Assembly (NCBI RefSeq): GCF_000276665.1
Contig: NW_004955488.1
Span: 3,089,436 to 3,153,435, forward strand
Source of the DNA: Chinchilla lanigera
Lineage: Eukaryota > Chordata > Mammalia > Rodentia > Chinchillidae
Length of the DNA: 64,000 nt
Direction: 5' to 3'
The notes beneath the pieces were generated by a model. It saw nothing but the letters and a program-made list of their open reading frames with translations. It ran no database searches and had not been told where the DNA came from. The position numbers and the translations under genes were made by a program. Shown in pieces: positions 36,351 through 47,381 of this stretch; within the stretch, counting starts at the first letter, position 1; every line of letters begins with the position of its first letter.

Positions 36351-37445
36351 TTTTAAATTAAGTTTATTGGTACATTGTAGATACACTTAACAATCACATT
36401 CATCATAGGGAATTTGTACTTGTACACATGATATATCTGACTACTTCTTTTTTCCCCAATCCCCTCCCCTCCCTTCACTTCCTTTTTACCTCCTATAAAA
36501 AAAAAAGAAAAACGTTTGTTTCTACTTTTTCTCTATTCTATTTCTTTCTTTTCCCTTCCTTCCTTTCCCCCTCCCCTTGCCTTGTTCACCTTCCCATTTG
36601 AACATTTTCTTCCCATTTGCCAATATCTACTATATTTTTTAGTCTTATTTACCCTTCTAGTTTCTCATACCAGAGGAACCATGCAATATTTAAATTTAAA
36701 CATGTGTGTGCTTACTTACTTCACTTAAGACTATGGTCTCAGGGTGTATCCATTTACCTAGAAATGTCTCAAGTTTATACTTCTTTATGGAAGAGTTGTA
36801 TAAAAAAAAGAGTAGTATGAAACAACCACATCTTCTTTATACAACCATTGGTTGATGGGCATTTGAGCTGTTTCCAAAATTTAGCTATTGCACACTGTGA
36901 TGTTATATACATGGATGTGAACACATCGTGTGGTCTGATACCTTTAATTCTTTTGGGAAGGTACCCATAAGGGGTATAGCTCAGTCAAATTGAATCTCTA
37001 GCTTTGGTTTTTGTGGAATCTCCATACACTGATTACCACAGTGGTGCACCAGTCTACACTCCCACCAATGGTTGAGAAGAGTTCTTTTTTTTCCCCGCAG
37101 CCCTCCCAACATTTGTTATTGGTTGATTTCTTGATAATATCCATTCTTTCTGGAGTGAGATGGAATCTCAGCATTGTTTTAATTTGCATCTCTCAAATGA
37201 CTAACATTGTTGAACATTTTTTTCAAATATTTATTTGCCATTTTTACTTCTTCATCTGAGAAATAACTACCCATTTCAGATACCCACTTTTGCACTGGGT
37301 TTTTAAATTTAGAGGGTTCGCTTTTTGAGTTCTTTGTATAGTCTAGATATCAGTCCTTTGTGTGAGGAATAGCAGGAAAAACATTTTTCCCACTCTGTGA
37401 GTTTGCTCTTCATTCTGTGGTTTCTTTTGCTGTGCAAAAGGTTTT

Positions 37446-37707
37446 CTTCTTTATTTTAAAAAGAGTAGCAAATAAGAAGCAAACAAGCAAAGAAATAGAA
37501 AAGTAGCAGCATATCAGTATCACAAACATAAACAAATCAAAGTAAGAACATTCAAAGTGATACAGAGTCTCAAGACAAAATATTATGAATCAACAGTGGT
37601 TGTTACATTACATATCACTATCCTCAACTACATCGCTCAGATTACCAGATGTAAGAATGAAAGATTGCTCAAACCTAGTGAAGCTCTGTATTATCTCTAC
37701 TGTTTTA
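37446..37707 (-). mobile_element. 262-bp retroposed fragment of unknown source inside L1
   Basis: A block unrelated to L1 lies between two copies of a 12-bp direct repeat, GCAAAAGGTTTT (37434-37445) and GCAGAAGGTTTT (37708-37719). L1 sequence resumes right after the second copy. On the minus strand the block ends TTTTTAAAATAAAGAAG, carrying an AATAAA signal at the right place for a 3' end, so it looks like a short retroposed RNA 3' end. I do not recognise the source. Confidence 0.55.
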
Positions 37708-37978
37708 GCAGAAGGTTTTTTATTTAATAAAATGAGAACTCAACAGTTGATTTATGAAAAATTTCCAGTGTGATTGGGATTTTGTTCACACAGTCTTTGC
37801 CTACACCTATGACTTCAAGAGATCTACTTATTCTGTCATCCAATAGATTTAGCATTTCTGTTTTAATGTTTTGATCATTGATCTTTTTCAATTTTTGTTT
37901 AGTGAATGGGGAGAGATATGGGTCTAAATTTCACTTTGGCATGTGAAAAGGCAGTTTTTCCAGCATCATTTTTTAAAG

Positions 37979-38252
37979 TTAATTAAGTTTATTGGTACAT
38001 TTTAGTTATACATACCTATCACATTCATCATAAGGAATTTGGACCTGTACACGATATATCTTGATTCATCTTTATTCCCATTCCCCTACCCTTCCTTCAA
38101 CCCCTCTTCCCTTCCTCATTTGCAAAAGCTTTGTTTCCAGTTTTTCTTCTTTTATGTTTTTTCTTTACCTTTCTTCCTTTACCCCTCCCCCATCTTACTC
38201 CCCTTCCCATCTAACATTTTCTTCCTAATTCACAATATTTATTACAGATATA
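37979..38252 (-). mobile_element. L1 3'-UTR fragment nested in L1, minus strand
   Basis: Repeats the 3' UTR sequence seen at 36351-36650 (TTAAGTTTATTGGTACATT, ACATTCATCAT, then C/T-rich tract) in the same orientation, splitting L1 body sequence that resumes at ATTAAAGACTTTTTC. The TSD is short and degenerate (TTAAAG at 37973-37978 and 38253-38258). It is a severely 5'-truncated second L1. Confidence 0.6.
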
Positions 38253-38706
38253 TTAAAGACTTTTTCTTCTGGTCAAAGTGTTGATCACCTTTGTCAAACA
38301 AAGTGGCTGAGTGTGCTTAGAGTTGTTTCTGCATCTTCTATTCTGTTCCATCAACCCTCAGGTCTGTTTTTCTAACAGTACCTTGCTGTTTTTATCACAG
38401 TAACTTTGCAGTATAATTTAAAATCAAGAATTATGATGTCCCCTGCCTTGCCTTTGTTGCCCAGAACTGTTTTTGTGTTCTAGGTTTCTTTTGGTTCCAA
38501 ATGACTTTTGGGATTGTTTTTCTAATTCTGTGAGGTATTCTATTGGTATTTTGATTGAGATTGCGTTAAAGCTGTATAACAATTTTGAAAGTATGGCCAT
38601 TTTCACTATATTGGTTCTTCCTACCCAAGTATGGAAGATATCTTTTCATTTTCTGAAATCCTCACCTATCTTCTTTCTCAGAGCACTGTAGTTTTCAATG
38701 TAGAGG

Positions 38707-38935
38707 CCACCTGTCTGCTGTGCAGGCCAAACAGGAGAGATAAATGGTTATGTTATGGGAACTGCATCTTTCCATTCCTTATGGTGGCAGTAATACCTAC
38801 AGTCTCTCCAAAGATGCAACATGGTGTTTGATGTACTATTTTCCCAAGTTTTAATGACTTCCCTTCAGCCTGTCCCACCTTAAGCACTTACTCCACAGGA
38901 TAGGAATCAATATCAGGGCTATATGTCCCAGTTAT
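38707..38935 (-). pseudogene. ERV pol remnant, RT fingers part, minus strand
   Basis: The reverse complement of 38707-38747 encodes S-P-V-W-P preceded by P-F-I, the conserved stretch just before the V-D-x-R region of retroviral RT. This joins in order with the pol remnant at 34790-36350 once the L1 between is set aside. The sequence upstream (38750-38935) is diverged and without a clear motif. Confidence 0.55.
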
Positions 38936-39110
38936 GCATTCTGGAACTGCTTTTATTTATTTAATACTACATGTTCATAGTATGTATATTTTACACTCAT
39001 ATAGGTTCATATACATCTTGGTGCATGTCTATAATACAGCTAGATTTTTAAATCTCATTTTGTCCTCCATCCCTTTCCCTCCTTTTATTCTTGCTGGTAT
39101 CATTAACTTA

Positions 39111-39273
39111 CTTTTTTTTTTTGTCTTTTTTTTTTTTAGACAGGGTCTCACTATGCAGTTCAGGCTGGCCTTGAGCTCACTTTGTAGCCCAGTCTGGCCT
39201 CAAGCTCACAAAGATCCTCCTGCCTCAGCCTCTTGAGTGCTGAGATTACAGGCATGTGCCACCACACCTGGAG
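39111..39273 (-). mobile_element. B1 SINE, minus strand
   Basis: Poly-T, GACAGGGTCTCACTATGCAG, GGCCTTGAGCTCACTTTG, GTGCTGAGATTACAGGC, CACCACACCTGG. A perfect 9-bp TSD (ATTAACTTA) lies at 39102-39110 and 39274-39282. Confidence 0.92.
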
Positions 39274-39464
39274 ATTAACTTATTTCACATTTGTAGCATA
39301 TAATGTCCACATACATTGAGGTTATTAGGATCTGGTACATGGTTTATTTTCACTGTACCTATTTCTTTCTTCATTCCCTTTTGCCCCATGCCCTTGGTCC
39401 CCTGGACCCTCAGCTATCATCCCCCTTCTACTTATCATCCCACAAAAGCTTAAGACATTGTGCT

Positions 39465-39790
39465 ACAATGATAACAACATGCCAGTATTTATAGCACCAC
39501 AATTCATAACAGCTAAATTCTGTACATAGCCTGTATACCCATGAGCAGACCACTGGATAAAGAAAATGTGATATCTACATATAATGGAGTACTACTTGGC
39601 TAAAAAGAAGGACCCATTTGAGACACTTGTAAAAAAAATATAATATTCAGTGAAATAAATCAGACACACAAGCTGGAATACAGTGTATCTCTCATTTGAG
39701 TAAGTCAAAATACAAACTAAGAGAAAAAATGAAGGATAGAAGGAGACAAGGTTGGATCACAATCTTTTTCTAAACCAATGGCTTACAAAA
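39465..39790 (+). mobile_element. LINE-1 3' end, plus strand
   Basis: Contains the highly characteristic L1 stretch GGATAAAGAAAATGTGATAT followed by AATGGAGTACTACTTGGCTA and a downstream A/G-rich 3' UTR. Ends near the ID pair at 39851. No intact frame. The stretch before it (39283-39464) is T/C-rich and unclassified. Confidence 0.7.
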
Positions 39791-39850
39791 TGAATCATTT
39801 ACCAAAAAGTAAATGACATATTTGGTATAGAAGACTATGAAAAATTATCC

Positions 39851-40061
39851 TCTTCTTCTTTTTGGTACCAGGAATCAAACTCAGGACCTGGGGCTGGGGA
39901 TTTAGCTCAGTGGCAAAGCACCTGCCTGCCAAGTGCAAGGTCGTGAGTTCGGTTCCCGGTACCGGAGAAAAAAAACAAACAAACAAACAAACAAACAAAC
40001 TCAGGACCTTACACTTGCTAGGCAGGCCTTGTGCCACTGAGCTAGCTATCTCCCCAGCCCT
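39851..40061 (-). mobile_element. Older ID SINE, minus strand, interrupted
   Basis: The left part (TTTTTGGTACCAGGAATC to CAGGACCT) and the right part (TACACTTGCTAGGCAGGCC to TCCCCAGCCC) make one minus-strand ID once the inserted plus-strand ID at 39891-39995 is set aside. Confidence 0.88.
39891..39995 (+). mobile_element. Young ID SINE nested in an older ID
   Basis: Near-consensus plus-strand copy with GTCGTGAGTTCGGTTCCCGG and GGTACCGGAG, ending in a (CAAA)n tail. A perfect 14-bp TSD (CAAACTCAGGACCT) lies at 39877-39890 and 39996-40009, both inside the older element. Confidence 0.93.
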
Positions 40062-40074
40062 AAAATGTAATTCT

Positions 40075-40230
40075 CATTGAGTGCTTACTATACCTTAGAC
40101 AAGATGTTAACTTACCTCACATATACTATTTCACTTAATGCTTAAAAAGTCCAAACCTATCTTCATCTAAACATCACAACAAAAAACTGAATAGAAGAAC
40201 AATATGTTGCTGATTATCACATAAAAGTGC
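40075..40230 (-). mobile_element. Ancient MIR/L2-like element
   Basis: ATTGAGTGCTTACTATACC, ATTTCACTTAATGCTTAA and later GATTATCACATAAAAG occur in the order typical of antisense MIR. Related to the split copy at 33518-34300. Confidence 0.45.
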
Positions 40231-40289
40231 TAATATATGCCAATTTATTTTCATCAATCCAAATATTAGACATTAATGTATGTGAACAT

Positions 40290-41079
40290 GTAAGCTGAAT
40301 TCTAGGAAACCTCAAATCTTCTAGTGTTCTGGTCTGTGTCTATAGTTGAAGAAATTGATTGAATCTCATCTTACTGAGAATAAAGAGGAAGATTTTGCTC
40401 AAACTGTAAGTAAAATGGCTCAGTGAAAAATCTAGTGTTTATGAAACAAATTGCACTAAGATAAGCTAATTATATACTTAGTTAAATGATCAGTGGTATT
40501 TGCTAAACATTCCCTTCCAAAAAAGTCAAGCAAAATTCATGGGCAAAGCGCAGTTCCTATGTGGAAGATATTATTGAAGGTGTTTCAGATTTTTCTTATA
40601 ATACCAAGACTTAATGATACCATATAGGCTTAATATCAGTGTCACAGGAAAGAAGGTCACGGTTGTGTTCTCCCTGTTTCACAATCTCAAAATAAAAAGA
40701 CTGCTAGGGTTGGGTATGTGCTTCAGTAGTAAAGTATTTGCTAGGTATGCACAAAGCCCTGTATTAGATCCCCACCAGCAACAGCAACAAAAAAACCAAA
40801 GTAAACCAAACACAAAAACTACTGTTCTTTCTAAGAAATATAAAAGATACAGTATGAAAGTTACATGAAAGAAGTAGTGCTTTGACATGGATCATGCACC
40901 CATCTCTAGGCCAATTATCCTAGCAGGGAAATTAAAGTAAACAGACTGGCTTGTCCTGAATTAAATATTCAGGACTCCAGCAGGGAATTTTGTTTAGTGA
41001 GTCAGTCATACCTCTTGCCAAAAGTATTTTTCAACAATTTCCTCTGTAAAGAAACTCTACTAAGAAAATAGGACAGTAT
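40290..41079. other. Non-coding stretch with an old tRNA-SINE
   Basis: Positions 40707-40815 resemble an old tRNA-derived SINE on the plus strand (GGGTTGGGTATGTGCTTCAG ... CTGTATTAGATCCCC, then an A-rich AACAACAAAAAAACC tail). Nothing else recognised. Confidence 0.4.
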
Positions 41080-41431
41080 TGCAGTTTGTGTTTGGAATAT
41101 TCTTCCAAAGCCATGTATGCTCAAGGCCAGCATTTGTAGAAGGTGGATGGGTTACGCATGCGCTGTAGTTGCCCATTAGGAGGTGACATCTGATTAGAGG
41201 GAGGGTATTGGGAGCGTGACCTGGAAGGATTCATCTCCCTCCTTGATTCCTTCTTTCTTTCTCCATTTCTTGGCTCACAGAGGAGCAAATTTTCTTCACT
41301 GTGTTCCTCTCACGCCATTCCTGCCCTGGAGCACTGAGACCAGGGACTGTAACTGTGCATCAAAATAAACTTTTCTTCCTTTAAATTGCTGGTGCCAGGT
41401 GTTATGCTTCAGCTCACAAAAAACAACAACA
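41080..41431 (+). mobile_element. MaLR-type LTR, plus strand
   Basis: Starts TGCAGTTTGTGTTTGGAATA with CCAAAGCCATGTATG, continues through GGAGGTGACATCTGATTAGA and ends with CATCAAAATAAACTTTTCTT and GGTGCCAGGTGTTATGCTTC, the order expected of a MaLR LTR including its polyadenylation region. The right boundary runs into an ACAACAAC repeat and no 5-bp TSD was found. Confidence 0.6.
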
Positions 41432-42127
41432 AGATTAAACAGACAGCTACTTGACAGGCAAAAAGCAACAGGTATCTAATATAGGAGATGGGCACTAAGC
41501 TGTTTATGAGGCATGTTCACTCACTAGCGTCGGCTGTCCCGTCCTAGGGTTTATTTTCCCTCAGATTTGGTCCTCTCTTCCATTGTCTCTCCTTTCGTCT
41601 GACTGGGAGTCCTTGGGCCATGTCAGTGGTGTGGAAGGATCCAGGCTGAGGATTCACTTTTCAAAGGTATAGAAACAGATTTGTGTTGCAAGTGGTAGGC
41701 AGAGCGTGAGGGTAGCAGAGGCAGAATATTAGATATTTAATTTACTTTTTGTGATGCATATCACAAAGCAAGCACAGCTGTCAAACCTTATCAGAAGGTA
41801 CCTTAGAAACACAGCATCCTTTTATTTGGAAGCAACAAGAGATATCAAAGAGAGTTACACAACGTAATTAAATTCAAACTATAAAATATAGTGTTTTATT
41901 TAGAAACCAAAATCATAATATGCCAGTTCCCATTACTTAGTCAAAGTTTTCTCCACATTTCTTCTAGCAGGATATGTGGAAAGGTCAGACAAGGTCAGTA
42001 AAATGAAGTTAGAAGGAGATGGCATTTTAATCCTTTCTCTAGCTTTACTTCTCAAACCATAACAGTCAAATAAATTTACAATGAGGAAGAACTAACTTTA
42101 GTTACAGATTCTTAAGTGCTTTGTTTC

Positions 42128-42169
<42 letters not shown>

Positions 42170-42433
42170 TCCACACTAGGAAAAATTTAGACCAAAAATA
42201 ATCTCTCATACTAAAACTCAAATTATTTTGCATTTTTCATGTTAGCAATAGAAGAAATAAACAACTGATTTGCTTAGTGAATCACAGAATACCAATTTTA
42301 AGTGAATAAACACAATATTTTTCTACCTCTCCTAGTGACTTCAGAAATAAATTTGCAACAACTATATCACTTCAGCTTGGATTGATTGATTGATTAATTT
42401 TACTCTCAACCTTCTATATATGCATTTATCTAT
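41432..42433. other. Non-coding stretch
   Basis: No gene or SINE recognised apart from the ATT/AAT microsatellite at 42129-42168. Confidence 0.4.
42129..42168. repeat. (AAT)n microsatellite
   Basis: About 13 uninterrupted AAT units. Confidence 0.95.
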
Positions 42434-42624
42434 TTGTTTCTGAGGTACTAGGAATTGATCCCAGCATCTTCACATTCAGCTTCAACCCGTCATTTTATAT
42501 TTTATTTTGAGGCAGGGTCTCACAAAGTCACTGCATTGACTGAACTAGACTCAAACTCTGGATCTTCCTGCTTCAGCCTCCCAGACTGCTGGGATTAAAA
42601 GTGTTTGCCGTCATGATTGGCTGG
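42434..42624 (-). mobile_element. B1-dID-like dimeric SINE, minus strand
   Basis: Reverse-complement reading gives a B1-like monomer (CCCAGCAGTCTGGGAGGCTG, GAGACCCTGCCTCAAAAT) followed by a deleted ID-like tail unit (GCTGGGATCAATTCCTAGTA). This dimer order is that of B1-dID known from several non-murid rodent families. Diverged, hence older than the simple IDs. Confidence 0.65.
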
Positions 42625-42873
42625 ATGCCTTTACTTCATAACGACAGTATTTCTAGAATACTTTAAAATCTGTATCTTTTTGTTTTCCAGTCACCATACC
42701 AATCATTTTCAACTCAAACCTGAGAAACATTCTTTGATGCGTATATGTGTTTTAACAAATTTATCCCATAAAGAAGTATCAGCAGTCTTATTTTTTGGAG
42801 GACTGACTAGAACAGATTACAATAAATCTTCACAGGAATTGTTGAGGTACTCAGGAAGAAAATAATATCTCCC

Positions 42874-42981
42874 GGACTGGGGATTTAGCTCAGCGGCAAA
42901 GCGCCTGCCTGGCAAGCGCAAGGTCGTGAGTTTGGTTCCCGGTTCTGGAGAAAAACCAAAAAAAAAAAAAGAAAAAAAAAA
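42874..42981 (+). mobile_element. ID SINE, plus strand, young subfamily
   Basis: GGACTGGGGATTTAGCTCAG, GCGCAAGGTCGTGAGTTTGG, GGTTCTGGAGAAAAACC, then an A-tail broken by G. A perfect 17-bp TSD (AGAAAATAATATCTCCC) lies at 42857-42873 and 42982-42998. Confidence 0.93.
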
Positions 42982-42998
42982 AGAAAATAATATCTCCC

Positions 42999-43460
42999 AT
43001 CATCTTTTTTTTGTCTTAGTTTCAGAAGCACCAAAAAACAAAATTTTCATGCCTGTCCTGGAGACAGTTTAGAAAAAGCCCAGCCCAAATAGCTTAGGAT
43101 TTCCCCACACAGGGATTTCAGGACATGACAGAATGTTCCTATTAACTTCAGATACCAAAGGTTACAAGTTCAAGCAAAACAATTTGTTTCATGTAAATCT
43201 AGCTTACAAGTAGGACATGATGAGAATCCTAACTCATCCAAAGGCATTCACAGCAAGTGTGCTGGCTTTAACAGTTGTAGACCCACCCCCAAAATAAAGT
43301 TGGATGACCAAAGTCTTACTTTAAGGCAACTTTAGAATTTAATAGGAAGTAATTTCTGACAACAGAAAGTAAATCAATTTACCCATTCATAAGTTAATTA
43401 CTCACTATACTATCCTTTAAATTTGATTGTAAACCTTCACATAATGTTCTGGTATTTTAA
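42999..43460. other. Non-coding stretch, nothing recognised
   Basis: No gene or classifiable repeat. Confidence 0.4.
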
Positions 43461-43471
43461 AATTATTTGGA

Positions 43472-43631
43472 TTTTTGTGTGGTACTGGGAATTGAACCCG
43501 AGACCTTCTTACTGAACTACAACTCCAACAATTTTTATTTTTATTTTGAGACAGGACCTTGCTAAGTTGTCGAAGTTGGGCTCAAACTTTTGATCCTCTT
43601 GCCTCAGCCTCCCAAATGCTGAAATTACAGG
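43472..43631 (-). mobile_element. B1-dID-like dimeric SINE, minus strand, 5' truncated
   Basis: ID-like unit in reverse (TACTGGGAATTGAACCCGAG) joined to B1 in reverse (TTTTGAGACAGGACCTTGC, GCCTCAGCCTCCCAAATGCT). The B1 5' end is missing. A 10-bp TSD with one mismatch (ATTATTTGGA / ACTATTTGGA) flanks it at 43462-43471 and 43632-43641. Confidence 0.65.
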
Positions 43632-43641
43632 ACTATTTGGA

Positions 43642-44334
43642 CACATATAAAGGAAATAATTGATGAGTGTAAGTACCAGCTGTTCTGGAAATGTATGTCA
43701 TATGCAAATACCTAATACTTTTTGCATTAAAATATGCTACTAAAGTTATATCTTTATTAGAAATATGCTTTTAAAAATACATTTCATTCTTATAAATATA
43801 GATTATAATGATGCAATTGATCTCTTAGCTATTCTTACCTGCTGTCTTCCCACATTTCTCCTTGAGTTTAGCACTTTCTAGGGTGGGGAAGGGAACTTTT
43901 GACATGATCACCTTCTATCCTATTCACCTCTGCTTTTACCTCTCATAATTCTGAAATCAAAAGCTTTTCATTTCATCCAGAGAGTGCAATCTCAGTAGCT
44001 CTGTCAGAAAACAACATTTCTTTCAAACCCTTGGCACCACCCAACATTATCTTAAAGCATTCAGGTACTTTAAGAAGGGATCAAGCTATAGAATTCCTCT
44101 TAACAAGGGACTGAATGCCTATATGGTAAAGCATAAAGTGAAAACAAAATATAATGTGACTTTGGACTGCAATGCTTAGGAATATTTTTAATTTGGTAAG
44201 GAAGAGTCATACCTCTTATATTACTGGTGTGCCCTACTTTACAGGTAGACATAGAGGATAGAAACATATTCATGTAAGAAGCCAGTAATATTCCAAATCG
44301 AATGACACCATCAATTGTAGTTATTTCTCCAAGG
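43642..44334. other. AT-rich non-coding stretch
   Basis: No gene or classifiable repeat. Confidence 0.4.
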
Positions 44335-44448
44335 GGTGGATGGATGGATAGATAGATGATAGATGATGATAGATAGGTAGATATATAAATAGATATATAG
44401 AGAGATAGATAGATAGGAGATGGATAGATTGATAGACAGATAGGTAAC
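44335..44448. repeat. (GATA)n-type microsatellite
   Basis: Degenerate GGAT/GATA/GACA tetranucleotide tract of about 110 bp. The minus-strand frame through it (Tyr-Leu-Ser-Ile repeats) is an artefact. Confidence 0.92.
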
Positions 44449-44789
44449 ATTTAAAGAATAATATTTAACCAACAAAACTACACTCTTCATCTAGTACTCA
44501 GACACTGATTACAGATCAGTTACACTTCAGCTACAATGAACTACATGTACAGATCTTTAACAAGGCTGAGGATAATATTAATACCTAGAGATAAATAGAC
44601 TAACTAGCTACTATTCTGTTCTACTTCTTGTTTTCAGATCAAAGAAGACTCAGTATTCCAGTGGCATGAAGATCCAAACCCAGGACCCCCAAGAAACAGA
44701 GGCTGAAAGGTAGTATGAAATATCACCTTCCATATAGTTTTATGATTGTGGAACTCATACCTTGTCTTTTAGGTTCTAATTTTTCTGAA
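44449..44789. other. Non-coding stretch, nothing recognised
   Basis: No gene or repeat recognised. Confidence 0.4.
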
Positions 44790-44802
44790 GAAAACCTTTT
44801 CC

Positions 44803-44906
44803 AGGGACTGGGGATTTACCTCAGAGGCCCAGGGCCTGCCTGGCAAGGGCTATGTAGTGAGATCGATTCCCGGTACCAGAAAAAAAAAAAAAAGAAAGAA
44901 AGAAAA
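44803..44906 (+). mobile_element. ID SINE, plus strand, diverged body
   Basis: Starts AGGGACTGGGGATTTACCTC, has an altered middle (CAAGGGCTATGTAGTGAGATC) but keeps CGATTCCCGGTACCAG and an A/GAAA tail. TSD GAAAACCTTTTCC (44790-44802) / GAAAAACTTTTCC (44907-44919), one mismatch. Confidence 0.88.
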
Positions 44907-44919
44907 GAAAAACTTTTCC

Positions 44920-47205
44920 GACTTGATCTTGTCCAGGAGGTCATATTCTCTCTCTTAAGTTACAAGAAACCTTGAAAAATGTAATTTCAGGGTTGGAATA
45001 AGGTCAGGGTTTTCCCCAGTTCTTCAAGGCTTCAGGCATATTTATCCTAGCACAGTGTGGAAGAACATATCCTCATAAAATAGCATCCCAAGCAAGAAAA
45101 GTCTGCTGATGGCAAATAAGAACAGTGTCAAATAAGAACAATGTTTTATGATTCCTTTCATTAGGATAAAAAAAAAAATCCCTTCTACTTCTCTACTCAG
45201 AAGACTTTTTTTTTTACATATTTAGCTGGAAATACTTCAGGCATATGCCCGCATAGATTGGCAGGGAAGGAAAGGATTCTCCAGGTTGGGGTAGCCTAAT
45301 CATAATTTGACTGCTCAGGTTGAATATATTATCACATTCACACTACTGTCCCTTAAAGTACCAAACTGTAGATTTGCTAATGGGAAAACATAAGTCTGTT
45401 AGATAGGTACCCTATTAAAGAACTCTCTTGATGAAGCTGCAGGTGAAAAGAAAGCATCATAAGGAAACGCAAATGAAAATGCTTATCATCCTCTGACTCC
45501 TGCAAATACAAAGGAGCAAGGACTCAGAAAATTAAATGTACAGGAACTGGGATCTTTATAAACTTTAAACTGGACACATAGTAATAGGGATCCATAGAGT
45601 ATTGCTAAACTGGATTTTAATTCATGCTTACCTCTACACCAGAAAGAAGTAAAAATTAGGGAATCCTCTTAGGATTTGACAAATGGTACCACACAAAGAA
45701 ATATTAAAAACGTATTCCAAACAAGAAGGTGTAGTTAATGCTGGAAAGCAGGGTGACTATAGAATAAACGATTTTTGAGAAATAAAAAATAATTTGCCCT
45801 CCCAAGCCAAAATCATTCTCATTGATTCAGTACAAAAAAATAGTTGCCTCACAAACTTTCACAACCCACTGTAACACATATATCTAGAGATTTGGGAAAT
45901 AATTTAGCTTTAATATCTAATTGGTTATAAAAGACAGAAAATTGACTTATTATTTTTAAATGTGTTTTATTTTCAAGGACAGAGAAAGTGTTTTTCATAC
46001 ATAACCATGTGATCCCAGGTGCAAATTTTTTAGGACAGAGGAGAGAGAGGAGCTGAGAGGAAGTTAAATGTTCAAGCCATCTTTAGATGCATCTGATTAT
46101 ACGACACACATCTACATACCCACAAAATCTACACATACAGAGAACACCAGCATGGCTCTTTCCTTAAGATATTTTCTAAACACTCACGTCAGCTATAAGT
46201 CATAAGCAAGAGAACCAGCAAAGTATTAGTCATTTCAAACTTACTCCAGTCTCAGGAGACCAAACAGTACTTTTGAATTCCACAGTGAAATTAGCACTTA
46301 TTAAATTAACACATCAACCAACGTCCAATGAGTCTGACCAAGTAATAAATTCTACTTGTCTCATGATATTATATACACTTTAAGACGATAATAACTTCTC
46401 ATGAAGACAGTAAAACAAACAATTCTCCAGGCTAAAACAGAGGTGACAACACAGAAACAATCTATTATTTGCTGATATGGTAGATCTTTGTCATGATTCA
46501 TAAATCATCATGTAAATAATGAAAATATTTTCCAGTAGCATTTTGAACCTTTCACATCCCATTGTACATAACCTCATTCAGCTGCCACAACAATCTCAAG
46601 ATGTAAGATATCAAATATGTCATTGTTCTCTGGTGTAAATGAAGCAAAGAACTTTGAAGTTACTGAATAATATGAAGTAGCAAGCCAGAGGAGTGAGCGA
46701 GGAGGGGAGTCCTCAGATTTCAGATTCTAGAGCAGTACCCATTCCTTCACATCAAGGAGCACAAACCTTATTCTCATACACTCTATCTGGCCTGCAGACA
46801 CTTTTCTTTCTCATAAAATTTTAGTACAAACTTTTAAATCTTGTACTGAAATTTACGACCCTAGAGGTTTCACTGAAAAATCTTAATTGCAATCTACCTC
46901 AAACAATTACATTGTCTGGGAATGTTCATCTTTTTATATATCAAGACTTAGACACAGTACTGGGTGCTCTTTTAGGTAGTTTATGTGTTTTTCAATGTGT
47001 TGTAGCACCAGGTAGACATTTCACATTCTTGTGGACATGCACAGGTTTGAATCCTGCAGTAGACTACATAAGCCTTTGGAAAACTCACCTCATGTCTCAA
47101 ACTTGCCTCTTTATTATATTTTGGCTTTTGAATATTCTAATTTTCAGGAGCCAGCCTGAATGAATCACCCCCAAAAGCCACTACCACTTGGCTCTGTCTC
47201 TCATA
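44920..47205. other. AT-rich non-coding stretch
   Basis: No gene was recognised. Positions 46560-46680 faintly resemble an ancient MIR (CCTCATTCAGCTGCCACAAC). Otherwise unclassified. Confidence 0.35.
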
Positions 47206-47213
47206 TTCTTTAT

Positions 47214-47373
47214 ATATATATATTTTTTGTCATTTTGAGATAGGGTCTCTCTATGCAGTTCAGGCTGGCCTTAAGCTCACTTTGTAGCTCAGGCTGGTCT
47301 TGAACTTCCAATGATCCTTCTGCCTCAGCCTTCCAAGTGCTGTGATTACAGGCATGCACCACCACACCCAGCT
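47214..47373 (-). mobile_element. B1 SINE, minus strand
   Basis: TTTTGAGATAGGGTCTCTCT, CAGGCTGGTCTTGAACTTCC, GTGCTGTGATTACAGGCATG and CACCACACCCAGC. TSD TTCTTTAT (47206-47213) / TTCCTTAT (47374-47381), one mismatch. Confidence 0.88.
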
Positions 47374-47381
47374 TTCCTTAT

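Larger units (their letters stand above)
36351..38706 (-). mobile_element. LINE-1 (3' part), minus strand, inserted into ERV pol
   Basis: Antisense L1: the 3' UTR with an AATAAA signal is at the left end (reverse complement of GTTTATTGGTAC, about 36355-36366). The body follows through the familiar 3' region (CAACCATTGGTTGATGGGC, GATATCAGTCCTTTGTGTGA) to about 38706. It is 5' truncated, with no intact ORF. A degenerate TSD flanks it: CCATCTGTCTTA at 36339-36350 and CCACCTGTCTGC at 38707-38718 (9 of 12 positions). On both sides lies ERV pol reading toward the same RT domain, so the L1 interrupted it. Two later insertions sit inside (37446-37707 and 37979-38252). Confidence 0.75.

Noticed and set aside
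44100..44450. 116-codon minus-strand frame with Ile-Tyr-Leu-Ser repeats
   Set aside because: The repeated residues are the translation of a GATA microsatellite.
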